Source of the DNA: Prevotella sp.
Lineage (GTDB): Bacteria; Bacteroidota; Bacteroidia; Bacteroidales; Dysgonomonadaceae
Reading direction: 5' to 3'
NCBI GenBank assembly: GCA_031285625.1
Contig: JAITVV010000056.1
Location: 119,125 to 183,124 of the forward strand
DNA length: 64,000 nt
Position 1 is the stretch's first letter. Every line of letters starts with the position of its first letter. Under the pieces are notes generated by a model. The model saw nothing but the letters and a program-made list of their open reading frames with translations, did not search any database and was not told the origin of the DNA. Below, piece by piece: positions 30,059 through 39,736 of this stretch. The translations under genes and the position numbers were made by a program.

Positions 30059-30571
30059 TTATCTTTTCGATAATGTTTCTAATACGCCATGAATGGTATT
30101 ACCTCCCGATTGAAGGGCAGAGATAACATTCTTAGCCGGAGATTGAAGTAATCCGATAACGTCACCGATAAGTTCATTTTTGCTCTTGATATTTTCTAAT
30201 GCACTTAGGTTTTCTTTACCTATATAGAAACTTTCTTGAACATATGCTGCCTTAAGTGAAGGGATACCTTCTTTTTTGTACTTTGCAATCAATTTAGCGG
30301 GTGCATTTGCCGAATTAGAGAACATGATAGCGGTATTACCTTTCAGAACCTCACTCAGTTCAGAATAGTCTCCCTCTAATGTATCTAATGCTTTTTGCAA
30401 CAGTGTATTCTTTACAACCATCAATTTGATTTCTTGCTTAGCACACTCTCTTCTCAATTCGCTTGTTTTAGCTGAATTAAGAGTAGCAATGTCAGTAAGA
30501 TAGAAATGGTCGTAACCTTTAATTGTAGCCGCTATAGAATTAATGATTGTGCTTTTATCTTCCTTTCTCAT
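30059..30571 (-). CDS. rplJ: 50S ribosomal protein L10
   Basis: A 170-residue protein with the globular N-terminal RNA-binding domain (MRKEDKSTIINSIAATIKGY, GNTAIMFS) and C-terminal helices that dock L7/L12 dimers. It lies only 20 bases after rplA, so there is no room for a long L10 leader of the E. coli type directly before it. Confidence 0.96.
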   Translation of the reverse strand: MRKEDKSTIINSIAATIKGYDHFYLTDIATLNSAKTSELRRECAKQEIKLMVVKNTLLQKALDTLEGDYSELSEVLKGNTAIMFSNSANAPAKLIAKYKKEGIPSLKAAYVQESFYIGKENLSALENIKSKNELIGDVIGLLQSPAKNVISALQSGGNTIHGVLETLSKR

Positions 30572-30591
30572 AATGTTTCAGTCAATTTTTA

Positions 30592-31287
30592 TTAATTTTC
30601 TACTGATTTAGGGTCTATTTTAACACCCGGACTCATAGTACTTGAAAGACAAACACTTTTCACATAAGTTCCTTTAGCTGCTGTTGGTTTCAATTTGATA
30701 AGCGTAGCAATAAATTCCTTCGCGTTATCTTTGATCTGTTCAGGAGTAAAAGATACTTTACCTATAGAAGCATGAATGATACCAGCCTTGTCTACTTTAA
30801 AGTCAATCTTACCAGATTTAACTTCCTGTACAGCCTTAGCAACATCCACTGTCACTGTACCGCTCTTAGGGTTAGGCATAAGACCACGAGGTCCTAAAAC
30901 ACGTCCCAGAGCACCAACTTTACCCATAATAGCAGGCTGAGTGATGATAACATCAATATCAGTCCAGCCACCTTTTATTTTCTCGATATATTCATCCAGA
31001 CCTACATAGTCAGCTCCTGCTTCTTTAGCCGCTGCTTCTGCATCTGGAGAACATAATACCAAAACTCTAACTTGTTTTCCTGTTCCATGAGGAAGAGATA
31101 CTACACCTCTTACCATCTGGTTAGCTTTACGTGGGTCTACACCAAGACGCACATCCAAATCAACAGAAGCGTCAAACTTCGTCGTTGTTACCTCTTTTAC
31201 AAGAGAAGATGCTTCAGTAAGTGTATATAATTTCCCTGCTTCAATCTTGCTGAAAGCTAACTTTTGATTTTTTGTAAGTTTACCCAT
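30592..31287 (-). CDS. rplA: 50S ribosomal protein L1
   Basis: A 231-residue L1 with the stalk-binding features [13 protein letters not shown] and [15 protein letters not shown]. The start MGKLTKNQK matches the family; a GTG/ATG two codons upstream is less likely. It binds 23S helix 76 and, in many bacteria, its own mRNA. It lies 18 bases after rplK. Confidence 0.96.
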   Translation of the reverse strand: MGKLTKNQKLAFSKIEAGKLYTLTEASSLVKEVTTTKFDASVDLDVRLGVDPRKANQMVRGVVSLPHGTGKQVRVLVLCSPDAEAAAKEAGADYVGLDEYIEKIKGGWTDIDVIITQPAIMGKVGALGRVLGPRGLMPNPKSGTVTVDVAKAVQEVKSGKIDFKVDKAGIIHASIGKVSFTPEQIKDNAKEFIATLIKLKPTAAKGTYVKSVCLSSTMSPGVKIDPKSVEN

Positions 31288-31305
31288 TCTCAATTGAAGT
31301 TTTAA

Positions 31306-31749
31306 TTAATTATTCTCAGGGAAAGCCCCTTTAACAGTAATACCCATACTTCTTGCTGTACCAGCAACCATTCTCATGGCAGATTCTACAGTAAAGCAGT
31401 TTAAGTCAACCATCTTATCTTCAGCAATAGCTTTTACTTGATCCCAAGTTATTTCGGCTACTTTCTTACGATTAGGTTCGGCTGATCCACTTTTTATTTT
31501 AGCAGCTTCAAGTAATTGAATTGCTACTGGTGGCTGTTTTACAATAAAATCAAAAGACTTATCAGCATAGTAAGTAATTACCACTGGCAATATTTTACCT
31601 GCTTTGTCTTGAGTTCTGGCATTAAATTGCTTACAGAAATCCATAATATTGATACCTTTAGAACCTAAAGCAGGCCCTACCGGAGGAGATGGATTTGCTG
31701 CACCGCCTTTAATCTGTAATTTTAATTGTCCAGCAATTTCTTTAGCCAT
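31306..31749 (-). CDS. rplK: 50S ribosomal protein L11
   Basis: A 147-residue L11 with the conserved [20 protein letters not shown] region near residues 19-40 and the C-terminal rRNA-binding domain ending GTARSMGI. It forms the GTPase-associated center and is the binding place of thiopeptides. It lies between nusG and rplA in the standard order. Confidence 0.97.
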   Translation of the reverse strand: MAKEIAGQLKLQIKGGAANPSPPVGPALGSKGINIMDFCKQFNARTQDKAGKILPVVITYYADKSFDFIVKQPPVAIQLLEAAKIKSGSAEPNRKKVAEITWDQVKAIAEDKMVDLNCFTVESAMRMVAGTARSMGITVKGAFPENN

Positions 31750-31812
31750 TTTCGTTTTTAATTTTTAGTTTTGTTAAAACTTAAATAGAACTTTCAGAGT
31801 GCGTAACCAATC

Positions 31813-32358
31813 TTACTGTTCTTTTTCGACTTGCATGTAATTCAATTCTAACGGAGTTTTCCGTCCGAATATCTTTACCATCACTTTTAGTTTCTTCTTC
31901 TCTGCGTTCACTTCTTCAATAATTCCTGAAAATCCTGAGAAAGGGCCATTTGTCACCTTCACATTTTCTCCAACAAAATATTGAATATCCAGACCTACTT
32001 CCTGCTCATCCAACTCATCCATTGTGCCAAGTATCCTGTTTACTTCAGATTGGCTTAACGGTTGAGGATTTGTAGTATTAGGCAAAAATCCTGCAACAAA
32101 ATTAATGTTGCGCAATTCATGGATTACTTCTCCCACCAAAGCTGCCTCAATTAAAATATAACCGGGAAGATAAGCTCTTTCTTTAAGAACTTTCTTTCCG
32201 TTACGCATAATGTAGGTTTTCTCTGTGGGGATAAGAACTTGAGAGATGTATTTACCTAAGTCAGTTTTCTTTATCTCAGACTCAAGATACTCTTTGACTT
32301 TATTTTCTTTTCCACTAACGGCACGTAAAACATACCATTTCTTTTCGATTTCAGTCAT
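31813..32358 (-). CDS. nusG: Transcription termination/antitermination factor NusG
   Basis: A 181-residue NusG with an N-terminal NGN domain that binds polymerase (KWYVLRAVSGKENKV start) and a C-terminal KOW domain (VTNGPFSGFSGIIEEV) that contacts Rho or S10. It lies 17 bases downstream of secE. Confidence 0.97.
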   Translation of the reverse strand: MTEIEKKWYVLRAVSGKENKVKEYLESEIKKTDLGKYISQVLIPTEKTYIMRNGKKVLKERAYLPGYILIEAALVGEVIHELRNINFVAGFLPNTTNPQPLSQSEVNRILGTMDELDEQEVGLDIQYFVGENVKVTNGPFSGFSGIIEEVNAEKKKLKVMVKIFGRKTPLELNYMQVEKEQ

Positions 32359-32375
32359 AGTTTTTGATAAGAGAT

Positions 32376-32567
32376 TTACAACAGACCATAGAATAATTTA
32401 ACCACCCTGTCAAATACAGAATCAACACCCCATACAACCAATGCCATCATAATGGAAGCTATCATGACGATGACTGCACTACTTGTCAATTCTGTGCGAG
32501 ATGGCCAAGAAACCTTGAATACAAGCTCGTTATAAGAATCCTTAATATAGTTAATTATCTTTTTCAT
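32376..32567 (-). CDS. secE: Preprotein translocase subunit SecE
   Basis: A 63-residue protein with one C-terminal transmembrane helix (about residues 30-55) after the conserved amphipathic region ELVFKVSWPSRTEL. It is part of the SecYEG channel. The start MKKIINYIKD is chosen because a longer frame would run into the tRNA-Trp gene just upstream. Confidence 0.95.
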   Translation of the reverse strand: MKKIINYIKDSYNELVFKVSWPSRTELTSSAVIVMIASIMMALVVWGVDSVFDRVVKLFYGLL

Positions 32568-32585
32568 CACTCCTGTTTGAGTTAG

Positions 32586-32657
32586 CACGGGCGGAGAGAT
32601 TCGAACTCCCGACATTTGGTTTTGGAGACCAACGCTCTACCACTGAACTACGCCCGT
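32586..32657 (-). tRNA. tRNA-Trp (anticodon CCA)
   Basis: A complete cloverleaf can be drawn on the minus strand. The acceptor ACGGGCG pairs with CGCCCGT, the D-arm has GTTCAGTGG, and the anticodon stem is TTGGT/ACCAA with loop CTCCAAA. The anticodon CCA reads UGG. CCA is not encoded. It lies between tuf and secE. Confidence 0.96.
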
Positions 32658-32705
32658 AAATTAAAGCCGATTATATTCCAAACCGGCTTTATAATATAGT
32701 AGAAA

Positions 32706-33893
32706 TTATTTATCAATTTCTGTAATCTGACCAGCACCTACTGTACGTCCACCTTCACGGATAGCAAAACGAAGACCTACGTTACAAGCAACTGGATAGA
32801 TAAGCTCAACGTTGATTGTCAAGTTATCACCTGGCATAACCATATCTGTTCCTTCAGGAAGAGTAATCTCACCTGTTACGTCCAATGTACGGATATAGAA
32901 CTGAGGACGGTATTTGTTATGGAATGGAGTATGACGTCCACCTTCTTCTTTCTTAAGGATATAAACCTCAGCTTTGAAGTTAGTGTGAGGAGTAATCTTA
33001 CCTGGATGGCAAATCACCATACCACGTTTGATTTCATCTTTATCAATACCACGAAGCAATAGACCTACGTTGTCACCAGCTTGTCCGTCGTCAAGAATCT
33101 TACGGAACATTTCAACTCCAGTTACAACTGATTTTTTGTTTTCAGCTCCAAGTCCGATAATCTGAACTTCTTCACCTGTTTTGATTTTACCAGTTTCGAT
33201 ACGACCTGTTGCTACAGTACCACGACCTGTGATAGAGAACACATCTTCTACTGGCATAAGGAATGGTTTATCAACATCACGTGGAGGAAGTGGAATCCAA
33301 GTATCCACAGCGTTCATAAGTTCCATTACTTGGCTAACCCAAGGTTCAACACCGTTCAATGCACCTAGTGCAGATCCACGGATAACCGGAGTATTATCAC
33401 CATCGAACTCATAGAATGAAAGAAGTTCTCTCATTTCAAGTTCAACAAGTTCCAACATTTCTTCGTCTTCAACGATATCGCATTTGTTCATGAAAACAAC
33501 CAATTTAGGTACGTTTACCTGACGTGCCAAAAGGATGTGTTCACGAGTTTGAGGCATCGGACCATCAGTAGCAGCTACCACAATGATAGCACCATCCATC
33601 TGAGCAGCACCAGTAACCATGTTTTTCACGTAGTCCGCGTGACCTGGACAGTCAACGTGAGCATAGTGACGGTTAGCTGTTTCATATTCAACATGAGATG
33701 TATTGATTGTAATACCACGTTCTTTTTCTTCAGGAGCGTTATCGATTGAGTCGAATGAACGAGCTTGAGAAAGGCCTGCGTCAGCCAACACTTTAGTGAT
33801 AGCAGCAGTCAAAGTAGTTTTACCATGGTCAACGTGACCGATTGTACCGATGTTCACGTGCGGTTTCGCCCGGTTAAAATGTTCTTTTGCCAT
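32706..33893 (-). CDS. tuf: Elongation factor Tu
   Basis: A 395-residue EF-Tu with GTP-binding motifs GHVDHGKTT near residue 19, DCPGHADY near 81 and NKCD near 136, the aminoacyl-tRNA binding domains II and III, and the usual C-terminus. It brings aminoacyl-tRNA to the ribosome. Its position with tRNA-Thr genes upstream and secE downstream matches the tufB arrangement known from other bacteria. Confidence 0.98.
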   Translation of the reverse strand: MAKEHFNRAKPHVNIGTIGHVDHGKTTLTAAITKVLADAGLSQARSFDSIDNAPEEKERGITINTSHVEYETANRHYAHVDCPGHADYVKNMVTGAAQMDGAIIVVAATDGPMPQTREHILLARQVNVPKLVVFMNKCDIVEDEEMLELVELEMRELLSFYEFDGDNTPVIRGSALGALNGVEPWVSQVMELMNAVDTWIPLPPRDVDKPFLMPVEDVFSITGRGTVATGRIETGKIKTGEEVQIIGLGAENKKSVVTGVEMFRKILDDGQAGDNVGLLLRGIDKDEIKRGMVICHPGKITPHTNFKAEVYILKKEEGGRHTPFHNKYRPQFYIRTLDVTGEITLPEGTDMVMPGDNLTINVELIYPVACNVGLRFAIREGGRTVGAGQITEIDK

Positions 33894-33963
33894 AATTAAT
33901 CTTCTATTATTTAGTTAATGTATATATTTAATTCAATCTGAATCAACTATCTGTTATTAAAAG

Positions 33964-34035
<72 letters not shown>

Positions 34036-34188
34036 TTAAATTTCAAAAATTTCACCTCAACAAAATCCTTACCCCTTTACAAAACAGGAGCTTTTATTAT
34101 TGAAGCGAAAAAGATGGAAATTAAAGTGAAGAAATATGTAAATCTACTGATTCATAGGTTTTCAAAACTTCTCTTTCCTTATAGCTTG

Positions 34189-34262
34189 AGCCTCTTGTCG
34201 GATTCGAACCAACGACCCCGAGATTACAAATCACGTGCTCTGGCCAACTGAGCTAAAGAGGC
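34189..34262 (-). tRNA. tRNA-Thr (anticodon TGT)
   Basis: Acceptor GCCTCTT / AAGAGGC, D-arm GCTC...GAGC, and anticodon loop TTTGTAA with anticodon TGT. The anticodon stem CGTGA/TCTCG carries a T-T mismatch. It is the first tRNA of the tuf transcript, about 45 bases after the promoter. Confidence 0.94.
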
Positions 34263-34271
34263 ATACTAGTA

Positions 34272-34321
34272 TAATTTTGCCGCCATCGCGCTTTTTTCAT
34301 AGCGAAACGGCGACAAAATTA
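34272..34321. repeat. 50-bp imperfect inverted repeat over the tRNA-Thr/tuf promoter
   Basis: The outer arms TAATTTTG and CAAAATTA, inner GCCGCC / GGCGAC and CGC / GCG segments form an imperfect palindrome. Each outer arm is itself a TAnnTTTG box, one on each strand. Confidence 0.75.
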
Positions 34322-34344
34322 GAAATTATTTTTTAGAATCGCAA
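34314..34344 (-). promoter_or_regulatory. Promoter for tRNA-Thr-tuf-secE-rpoBC transcription
   Basis: On the minus strand TTG (plus-strand CAA 34342-34344) is 20 bases from TAATTTTG (34321-34314). This matches the Bacteroidetes -33/-7 pattern. The predicted start is near 34308, upstream of tRNA-Thr(TGT). Confidence 0.7.
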
Positions 34345-34434
34345 TACTTTGTAGATTTATTTTTATTGTATTTTCTTTTATCGGATCATTCATTCATTCT
34401 CAGCATAGTAGATATGCTTTTCATATTACGATTT

Positions 34435-34734
34435 TTACTTTGTTTGAGCTTTCTCTTTTGCTTTCAGCACTTGTTTCTCTAAAGCCTCTATACTTTGCAC
34501 TACAGCCTCTTCGAATGTATCGGCTATTTTATTGGCAAAAAGCTCGCCATTTTTAATGTTTAGCTTTATCGAAGCTTCTTTATTATTCGCTACTTCAGGC
34601 TTTACTACCTTGAGAATAACTTCAGCATCTACTATCTGATCTGAAAACTTATCCAATTTTGATATTTTTTTCTCAATAAACTCTTTCAATTGAGCTGTTG
34701 CATCAAAGTGCACTGACTGAATCGCAATATTCAT
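34435..34734 (-). CDS. hpf: Ribosome hibernation promoting factor (short HPF/RaiA)
   Basis: A 99-residue protein with the HPF/YfiA fold: MNIAIQSVHFDATAQLKEFIEKK at the start and alternating beta/alpha segments. It binds the decoding center of idle 30S subunits and stabilises inactive ribosomes. It is the short form without the dimerisation domain. It lies 20 bases after the xerC-like gene and probably shares the rpsU transcript. Confidence 0.92.
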   Translation of the reverse strand: MNIAIQSVHFDATAQLKEFIEKKISKLDKFSDQIVDAEVILKVVKPEVANNKEASIKLNIKNGELFANKIADTFEEAVVQSIEALEKQVLKAKEKAQTK

Positions 34735-34754
34735 AGTTAATCCTCCTTTACTTT

Positions 34755-35642
34755 TTAAGCTCTGGGATGAGCTTTGTTATAAATCTTCTTTAATTCTTCA
34801 AATGAAGTATGTGTGTATATTTCTGTAGCCGCAAGGCTTGAATGTCCTAATAGTTCTTTCACCGCATTTATATCCGCACCGTTATTTAACATCCCTGTAG
34901 CAAATGAATGCCTGAGGACATGGGGACTGGTTTTTGACAATGTGGGTATCTGATTCAGACTCTCTGTAACGATACGATGCACAAGCATTGGATAAAGCGC
35001 CTCTCCATCATTTTTAACAAAGAAGCAACCTGATCCATTCACAATCTCATTATCCCTGACTTCAATATATTGGCGCAATAACGATTTCATGCTATCGCTT
35101 ATCGGTATCAGCCGCTGCTTATTCCGCTTTCCTGTCACTTGTATTGTTCCTGCACTGAAATCTACATCGACATCTTTCAGTCCGATTAATTCAGCACGCC
35201 GGATACCTGTTACATAAAACAGCTCTATCATAATATGGTTTCGCAAGGATTCAAATGTATCTTCAACATTACTTTCGTCCAGAACTTTATCCATATCGGA
35301 GTTATTTACGAAGGAAGGGAGCGGCTTAGTTATTTTCGGTCCACTGATCTTTTTCACCGGATTAGATTGCACCTCCCCTATTCTCAATAAATATTTATAG
35401 AATGATTTTAACGCACTTAATTTGCGATTAACCGAACGCGCCGAGATCTTGACCTCCATCAGGGAAACAATCCACATGCGAACAATATCGCCATCTACCG
35501 ACTTAGTATCTGCTTCGGGAAAATGTTCTGCGAGAAAAGCTGTGAACTGCCGCAGGTCTTCAGAATAAGAAATCTCCGTATGTAAAGAATAGTTCTTTTC
35601 ATAACGGAGATACTTGATATATTTGTCAATTAACAGCATCAT
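34755..35642 (-). CDS. xerC: Tyrosine recombinase, XerC-like
   Basis: A 295-residue site-specific recombinase. The N-terminal SAM-like core-binding domain covers about residues 1-95. The catalytic domain has Arg in TGIRRAEL, a Lys in the TGKRNKQR loop, HVLRHSFATGML with the His-x2-Arg pair, LLGHSSLAAT, and the nucleophile Tyr in EIYTHTS. XerC with XerD resolves chromosome dimers at dif. Placement between rpsU and hpf in a housekeeping operon supports the chromosomal role over a mobile-element integrase. ATG-ATG tandem starts are present; either could be used. Confidence 0.88.
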   Translation of the reverse strand: MMLLIDKYIKYLRYEKNYSLHTEISYSEDLRQFTAFLAEHFPEADTKSVDGDIVRMWIVSLMEVKISARSVNRKLSALKSFYKYLLRIGEVQSNPVKKISGPKITKPLPSFVNNSDMDKVLDESNVEDTFESLRNHIMIELFYVTGIRRAELIGLKDVDVDFSAGTIQVTGKRNKQRLIPISDSMKSLLRQYIEVRDNEIVNGSGCFFVKNDGEALYPMLVHRIVTESLNQIPTLSKTSPHVLRHSFATGMLNNGADINAVKELLGHSSLAATEIYTHTSFEELKKIYNKAHPRA

Positions 35643-35705
35643 TCTACCGAGTTTCTATCCTGAATGACGAAGTTAATAATATTATGCGAAAATGACAATT
35701 ATTTT

Positions 35706-35897
35706 TTAATCTTCTAAGCGGTGCATTTGCTCTACATAAACTGCATGCAATCTGCGTTCTCTTTTCACCACTGATGGCTTACGGAACTCCTGACGTCTTC
35801 TCAGTTCTTTAACAACACCTGTTTTTTCGTATTTTCTTTTAAATTTCTTCAGCGCTTTTTCAATATTTTCGCCTTCTTTTAATGGAACAATAATCAT
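35706..35897 (-). CDS. rpsU: 30S ribosomal protein S21
   Basis: A 63-residue, very basic S21 (MIIVPLKEGENIEKALKKF start, RRRQEFRKPSV). In Bacteroidetes S21 sits close to the anti-Shine-Dalgarno sequence and helps explain the low use of Shine-Dalgarno sites. It is the first gene of the operon with xerC and hpf, and has a long leader of about 190 bases. Confidence 0.96.
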   Translation of the reverse strand: MIIVPLKEGENIEKALKKFKRKYEKTGVVKELRRRQEFRKPSVVKRERRLHAVYVEQMHRLED

Positions 35898-36092
35898 AAT
35901 TATTTTTTATTTTATTTGTTTATTTTAATTCAATTTAATCAAGGTCGAACCAATCTGGCTCTTATTCAAAAAAAAACAATTCAAGTATTTGGCATAAAAA
36001 TCCTTTGAACACTGTATAGATAACAGCATCAAACATTCAGTAAATATGTTTTAGTTCAAAAGATCATCAAACCTCCTCTCTATTTTGGGGTG

Positions 36093-36123
36093 CAAATTTA
36101 TGATTTAATATCTTAATGTACAA
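36093..36123 (-). promoter_or_regulatory. Promoter for rpsU-xerC-hpf
   Basis: On the minus strand TTG (plus-strand CAA 36121-36123), a 20-base spacer, then TAAATTTG (36100-36093). It is just after the stop of the acetyltransferase gene, with a predicted leader of about 190 bases. Confidence 0.65.
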
Positions 36124-36139
36124 GACTTTTTAAAACTTT

Positions 36140-36601
36140 CTATTCTTTTTTCATTTGAATATGTGGTATACCATCCTCCAGGTACATCTCACTTGTTTGC
36201 TTAAATCCATGACTCTCATAGAATTTTTTCAGATACAATTGCCCCGAAATTGTTATTTTGGTTTCCCCCAATACAGATGCCTCAATATCTATCGCTTTTG
36301 TCATCATTTCATGACCATATCCATATTTACGATATTCCTGAGCGACGATAACCCTCCCGATGCTAGCTTCTTCAAAATAACCTCCTGCTTTGAACAGGCG
36401 ACAATATGCAATAAGTTTACCATCTACATAACCACTAAGATGTAAAGCTTTCTGATCCTTGTAGTCTATATCCAGATATGGTGCATTCTGTTCAATTACA
36501 AATATTTTACAACGCAAATGTAATATTTCGTAAAGTTCATCCCTTGTGAGTTCCTCATAAGAACTCAATTTCCATGATATTTCTTTTTTCATATTTTTCA
36601 A
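36140..36601 (-). CDS. elaA: ElaA-like GNAT acetyltransferase
   Basis: A 153-residue GNAT-family protein. The ElaA subgroup signs are ELYEILHLRCKIFVIEQNAPY near residues 24-44 and the acetyl-CoA binding region IGRVIVAQEYRKYGYG near 85-105. ElaA substrates are not established. A start at the ATG three codons in is equally possible. It has its own promoter upstream. Confidence 0.85.
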   Translation of the reverse strand: MKNMKKEISWKLSSYEELTRDELYEILHLRCKIFVIEQNAPYLDIDYKDQKALHLSGYVDGKLIAYCRLFKAGGYFEEASIGRVIVAQEYRKYGYGHEMMTKAIDIEASVLGETKITISGQLYLKKFYESHGFKQTSEMYLEDGIPHIQMKKE

Positions 36602-36700
36602 ATAATTTTATAGCGCATTATAAATCATCATTTTATCAACAAGCAAATGATTACCGAAAGCCACGCTATAGAAATAGAATCAAGTATAATTAAAATGTGA

Positions 36701-36729
36701 CAAAAGTAGTTTATAAATTCTGTAATCAA
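36701..36729 (-). promoter_or_regulatory. Promoter for elaA
   Basis: The minus-strand TACTTTTG (plus-strand 36701-36708) has TTG 18 bases upstream. Predicted leader about 90 bases. Confidence 0.55.
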
Positions 36730-36948
36730 CAAGCTTCATTCATATCTTTTCATATAATATCGATTCTTAAAATATTCAGAGAAAATACAGAAGGTGTACC
36801 ATTATCTGTCTTCAATGCCCTTATATGTTATATTGCTTTACTTTTTCCTTAAGTTATAAAGATAGAAAAAACAAACAAAAACCTGTTCTATCTGTTCTAT
36901 GAGTGATGTAAAATATTTATATATGACTAATTAATGGAGAGAATGTAA

Positions 36949-36956
36949 TATCTTTG
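36949..36956 (+). promoter_or_regulatory. Candidate -7 box for sufB
   Basis: TATCTTTG matches TAnnTTTG, about 104 bases before the sufB ATG. No -33 element is clear. Confidence 0.45.
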
Positions 36957-37059
36957 CAAGCTAATTATATGCTGTCAGTTTTCAACTGATAGTATTAAGT
37001 AAAATACAGAAAACTAACAGCTAATAGCTAAATGCTATCAGCTAAAATAAACAACAATC

Positions 37060-38517
37060 ATGCAAGAAACTCAAGATAAAATTTTAGAAGATGTTACCTC
37101 CAGCGATTATAAGTATGGTTTTGTAACAGACATTGAGACAGAAGTCATTCCCACAGGTCTGAATGAAGATGTTGTCCGACTGATTTCGGCAAAGAAGAAT
37201 GAGCCTGAGTGGATGCTCGAATTTCGCCTGAAGGCATACCACCACTGGCTGACGATGGAGGCTCCACAATGGGCGCATCTGGAAATACCTGAAATAGATT
37301 ACCAGAGCATCAGCTACTACGCTGCCCCTAAAAAGAAAGACGGGCCTAAGAGCCTGGATGAAGTAGACCCTGAGTTATTGAAGACTTTCGATAAGCTGGG
37401 TGTTCCGCTTCACGAACGCGAACTACTGGCAGGAGTACAAAATATGGCTGTAGATGCTGTAGTAGACAGCGTTTCGGTAAAAACAACATTCAAGGAAGTA
37501 CTGGCCGAAAAGGGTATTATATTCTGCTCGTTCAGCGAGGCAGTACAGGAATATCCCGAACTGGTAAAGAAATACCTAGGCTCGGTAGTTCCGTACAGGG
37601 ATAATTTCTTTGGTGCGCTAAATTCCGCAGTGTTTAGTGACGGTTCATTCGTATATATCCCCAAGGATGTACGCTGCCCGATGGAGTTGTCTACTTATTT
37701 CCGTATCAATGCGGCTAATACAGGACAGTTTGAGCGCACATTGATTGTTGCCGACGATAATGCTTATGTAAGTTATCTCGAAGGCTGTACAGCGCCTATG
37801 CGTGACGAGAACCAATTGCATGCTGCCATAGTGGAGATCATAGCACTCGACCATGCGGAAGTGAAATATTCAACCGTACAGAACTGGTATCCGGGCGATA
37901 AGGAAGGTAAGGGAGGGATTTACAACTTCGTTACCAAGCGCGGATTATGCAAGGGAAAAGGCTCGAAAATATCGTGGACTCAAGTAGAGACAGGTTCTGC
38001 CATTACATGGAAATATCCGTCTTGCATCCTGGCAGGAGACGATTCGATAGGCGAATTCTATTCTGTGGCTGTAACCAACAATTACCAGCAGGCTGATACA
38101 GGTACCAAAATGGTGCATGTAGGAAAGAATACAAAAAGCCGCATCGTATCGAAGGGTATTTCGGCAGGATTCAGCCAGAACTCATACAGAGGGCTTGTAA
38201 AAGTCTCTCCAAAGGCCGAAGGAGCACGTAACCACTCACAGTGCGACAGTTTGTTGCTGGGCGACAAGTGCGGTGCGCATACATTCCCTTATTCGGATAT
38301 TGCCAATCCGAGTGCTATTATCGAGCATGAGGCTACCACCTCAAAAATCAGTGAAGACCAGATACTGTACTGTAACCAGCGTGGCATAGGTACGGAAGAG
38401 GCTGTAGGACTGATTGTAAACGGTTATGCCAAAGAGGTGATGCAAAACCTGCCAATGGAGTTTGCTGTAGAAGCTCAGAAGCTATTGCAGATAAGCCTGG
38501 AGGGTAGTGTAGGATAA
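37060..38517 (+). CDS. sufB: Fe-S cluster assembly scaffold SufB
   Basis: A 485-residue SufB, the scaffold of the SUF iron-sulfur assembly complex, which with SufC and SufD builds clusters in the cytoplasm. Family features are the N-terminal [15 protein letters not shown] near residues 46-60, the core beta-helix with the [13 protein letters not shown] stretch near 239-251, and the C-terminal region with [18 protein letters not shown], which carries the Cys and His needed for cluster assembly. A terminator follows at once, so sufC, sufD and sufS are not in this operon. This lone placement is odd for a scaffold that needs SufC/D. It looks more GC-rich than its surroundings. Confidence 0.94.
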   Translation: MQETQDKILEDVTSSDYKYGFVTDIETEVIPTGLNEDVVRLISAKKNEPEWMLEFRLKAYHHWLTMEAPQWAHLEIPEIDYQSISYYAAPKKKDGPKSLDEVDPELLKTFDKLGVPLHERELLAGVQNMAVDAVVDSVSVKTTFKEVLAEKGIIFCSFSEAVQEYPELVKKYLGSVVPYRDNFFGALNSAVFSDGSFVYIPKDVRCPMELSTYFRINAANTGQFERTLIVADDNAYVSYLEGCTAPMRDENQLHAAIVEIIALDHAEVKYSTVQNWYPGDKEGKGGIYNFVTKRGLCKGKGSKISWTQVETGSAITWKYPSCILAGDDSIGEFYSVAVTNNYQQADTGTKMVHVGKNTKSRIVSKGISAGFSQNSYRGLVKVSPKAEGARNHSQCDSLLLGDKCGAHTFPYSDIANPSAIIEHEATTSKISEDQILYCNQRGIGTEEAVGLIVNGYAKEVMQNLPMEFAVEAQKLLQISLEGSVG

Positions 38518-38539
38518 AAGAAATAGTATAAGAATAAGA

Positions 38540-38566
38540 AAAGACGGTTTTCTCACCGTCTTTTTG
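38540..38566. terminator. Intrinsic terminator after sufB
   Basis: Stem AAAGACGGT / ACCGTCTTT with a 6-base loop and following T-run. It also serves as the end for the converging lipoprotein gene. Confidence 0.85.
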
Positions 38567-38569
38567 TTT

Positions 38570-38995
38570 TTAATATAATTTCCAGGTTTTTCCATCATCC
38601 AGACTGACAATCTCCTTGTCGTCCTTTATCAAAAAAGAAATGACAGGTGGTGTTTCAATTGGCATTTCCACTTCGATGGTTATTGTATCGCCTTTGATAT
38701 TGTACGTTGCAGGCAACATAATATCAGTCATCATATAAGCAACAGTACCGTCTTTATACAAAGTAATTGTTTGAGAGCAATTTGCATAAAACTGTTTTTG
38801 GAATTCTTCACACTCCTCTACTGTTTTAAAGAAATCATACTTGTATCTCCTGTCCTCAGCGAAGTAATTGCCTTTGTCTTTATTTTCTTCCTCATCAATA
38901 ATTTCTGTATCATCTTCGTTATCCTTATCATTACTGCATGCCGGAAGATAAGAAAGAGCAAATAGCATAAACAGCATATAAAAAGTTTGTTTCAT
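38570..38995 (-). CDS. Lipocalin-like lipoprotein, hypothetical
   Basis: A 141-residue lipoprotein with lipobox LPAC at about residue 20. A very acidic linker follows (DKDNEDDTEIIDEEEN). The mature domain of about 95 residues is mostly beta (QTITLYKDGTVAYM, YNIKGDTITIEVEM), reminiscent of the lipocalin-like domains frequent in Bacteroidetes lipoproteins. No specific function can be given. It is a single gene. Confidence 0.65.
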   Translation of the reverse strand: MKQTFYMLFMLFALSYLPACSNDKDNEDDTEIIDEEENKDKGNYFAEDRRYKYDFFKTVEECEEFQKQFYANCSQTITLYKDGTVAYMMTDIMLPATYNIKGDTITIEVEMPIETPPVISFLIKDDKEIVSLDDGKTWKLY

Positions 38996-39157
38996 AATAT
39001 TATTGCATTAAAGTTTATGTGAATATAAAGCCGAAGATAAAAAAAAGTTTCATTCAAACTCTTTTTTATATATATAATTTTATACGATGTAAAAATCAGA
39101 TATACAATTATTTCTGTAGTCTATGTCAATCCCTTCCTCATGAGATGTGATTAATGG

Positions 39158-39736
39158 TCAGAACTTCTTCAACTCCCTGTACAATCGCTGTATAGGCAGC
39201 CCCATAATATTGAAGTAAGAACCGGATATATATTCTACAGCGATATAACCTATCCACTCCTGTACACCGTATGCCCCCGCTTTATCCAGTGGTTTATATT
39301 TGGTTACATAGTAGTCAATCTCGTCGCTATCCAGTGTAGCGAAACGAACTTCAGATGATACGGCGAATGCTTTTTGCTTTTGCTTGGTAGTGATACACAC
39401 CCCTGTTATTACCTGATGTATTTTTCCGGACAGGTCATGGAGCATTTGTTTTGCATGCGCTTCATCTACAGGCTTGCCGTATACTTTACCTTCCAGCAAT
39501 ACGATTGTATCGGCTGTGATAAGCAGTGTATCATCAGCCAGCTTGTCAAGATAAGCATTTGCTTTTTCCTTTGCTATGTAGGTAGCAATGTCTTCACCTT
39601 GTAGTTCAATGGGATAAGATTCGTCTATATCCGGCAGGGTCTTTATCTGGTAAGGTATATCCAGCCCTGTAAGCAGTTCTTTTCTGCGGGGCGAGTTGGA
39701 TGCAAGTATAATTTTGTATTGCGATAGGTCCAGCAT
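39158..39736 (-). CDS. maf: Maf-family nucleoside triphosphate pyrophosphatase
   Basis: A 192-residue Maf protein with the conserved ILASNSPRRKELL start (residues 10-22), ITADTIVLLEGKVYGKP near 74-90, and a C-terminal AGAYGVQEWIGYIAVEYISGSY. Maf proteins hydrolyse noncanonical or certain canonical NTPs (often dTTP/UTP type) and help limit misincorporation. It starts immediately after the stop of the ogt gene, so the two are cotranscribed. Confidence 0.93.
   Translation of the reverse strand: MLDLSQYKIILASNSPRRKELLTGLDIPYQIKTLPDIDESYPIELQGEDIATYIAKEKANAYLDKLADDTLLITADTIVLLEGKVYGKPVDEAHAKQMLHDLSGKIHQVITGVCITTKQKQKAFAVSSEVRFATLDSDEIDYYVTKYKPLDKAGAYGVQEWIGYIAVEYISGSYFNIMGLPIQRLYRELKKF

Larger units (their letters stand above)
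36602..37059. other. Divergent promoter region between elaA and sufB
   Basis: A 458-base spacer. It holds a minus-strand promoter for elaA (36701-36729) and a plus-strand -7-like box for sufB (36949-36956). Close to sufB there are short self-complementary units around 36972-36995 and 37018-37044 (AGCTAATAGC / GCTATCAGCT). No riboswitch is recognised. Confidence 0.5.

Noticed and set aside
32568..32615. Longer start of secE giving 79 residues
   Set aside because: The added residues come from the tRNA-Trp gene, and MKKIINYIKD matches the family start.
34755..35642. The xerC-like recombinase as the integrase of a mobile element
   Set aside because: It lies between rpsU and hpf in a core operon and about 19 kb from the island, with no attachment-site sign, so a dif recombinase is far more likely.
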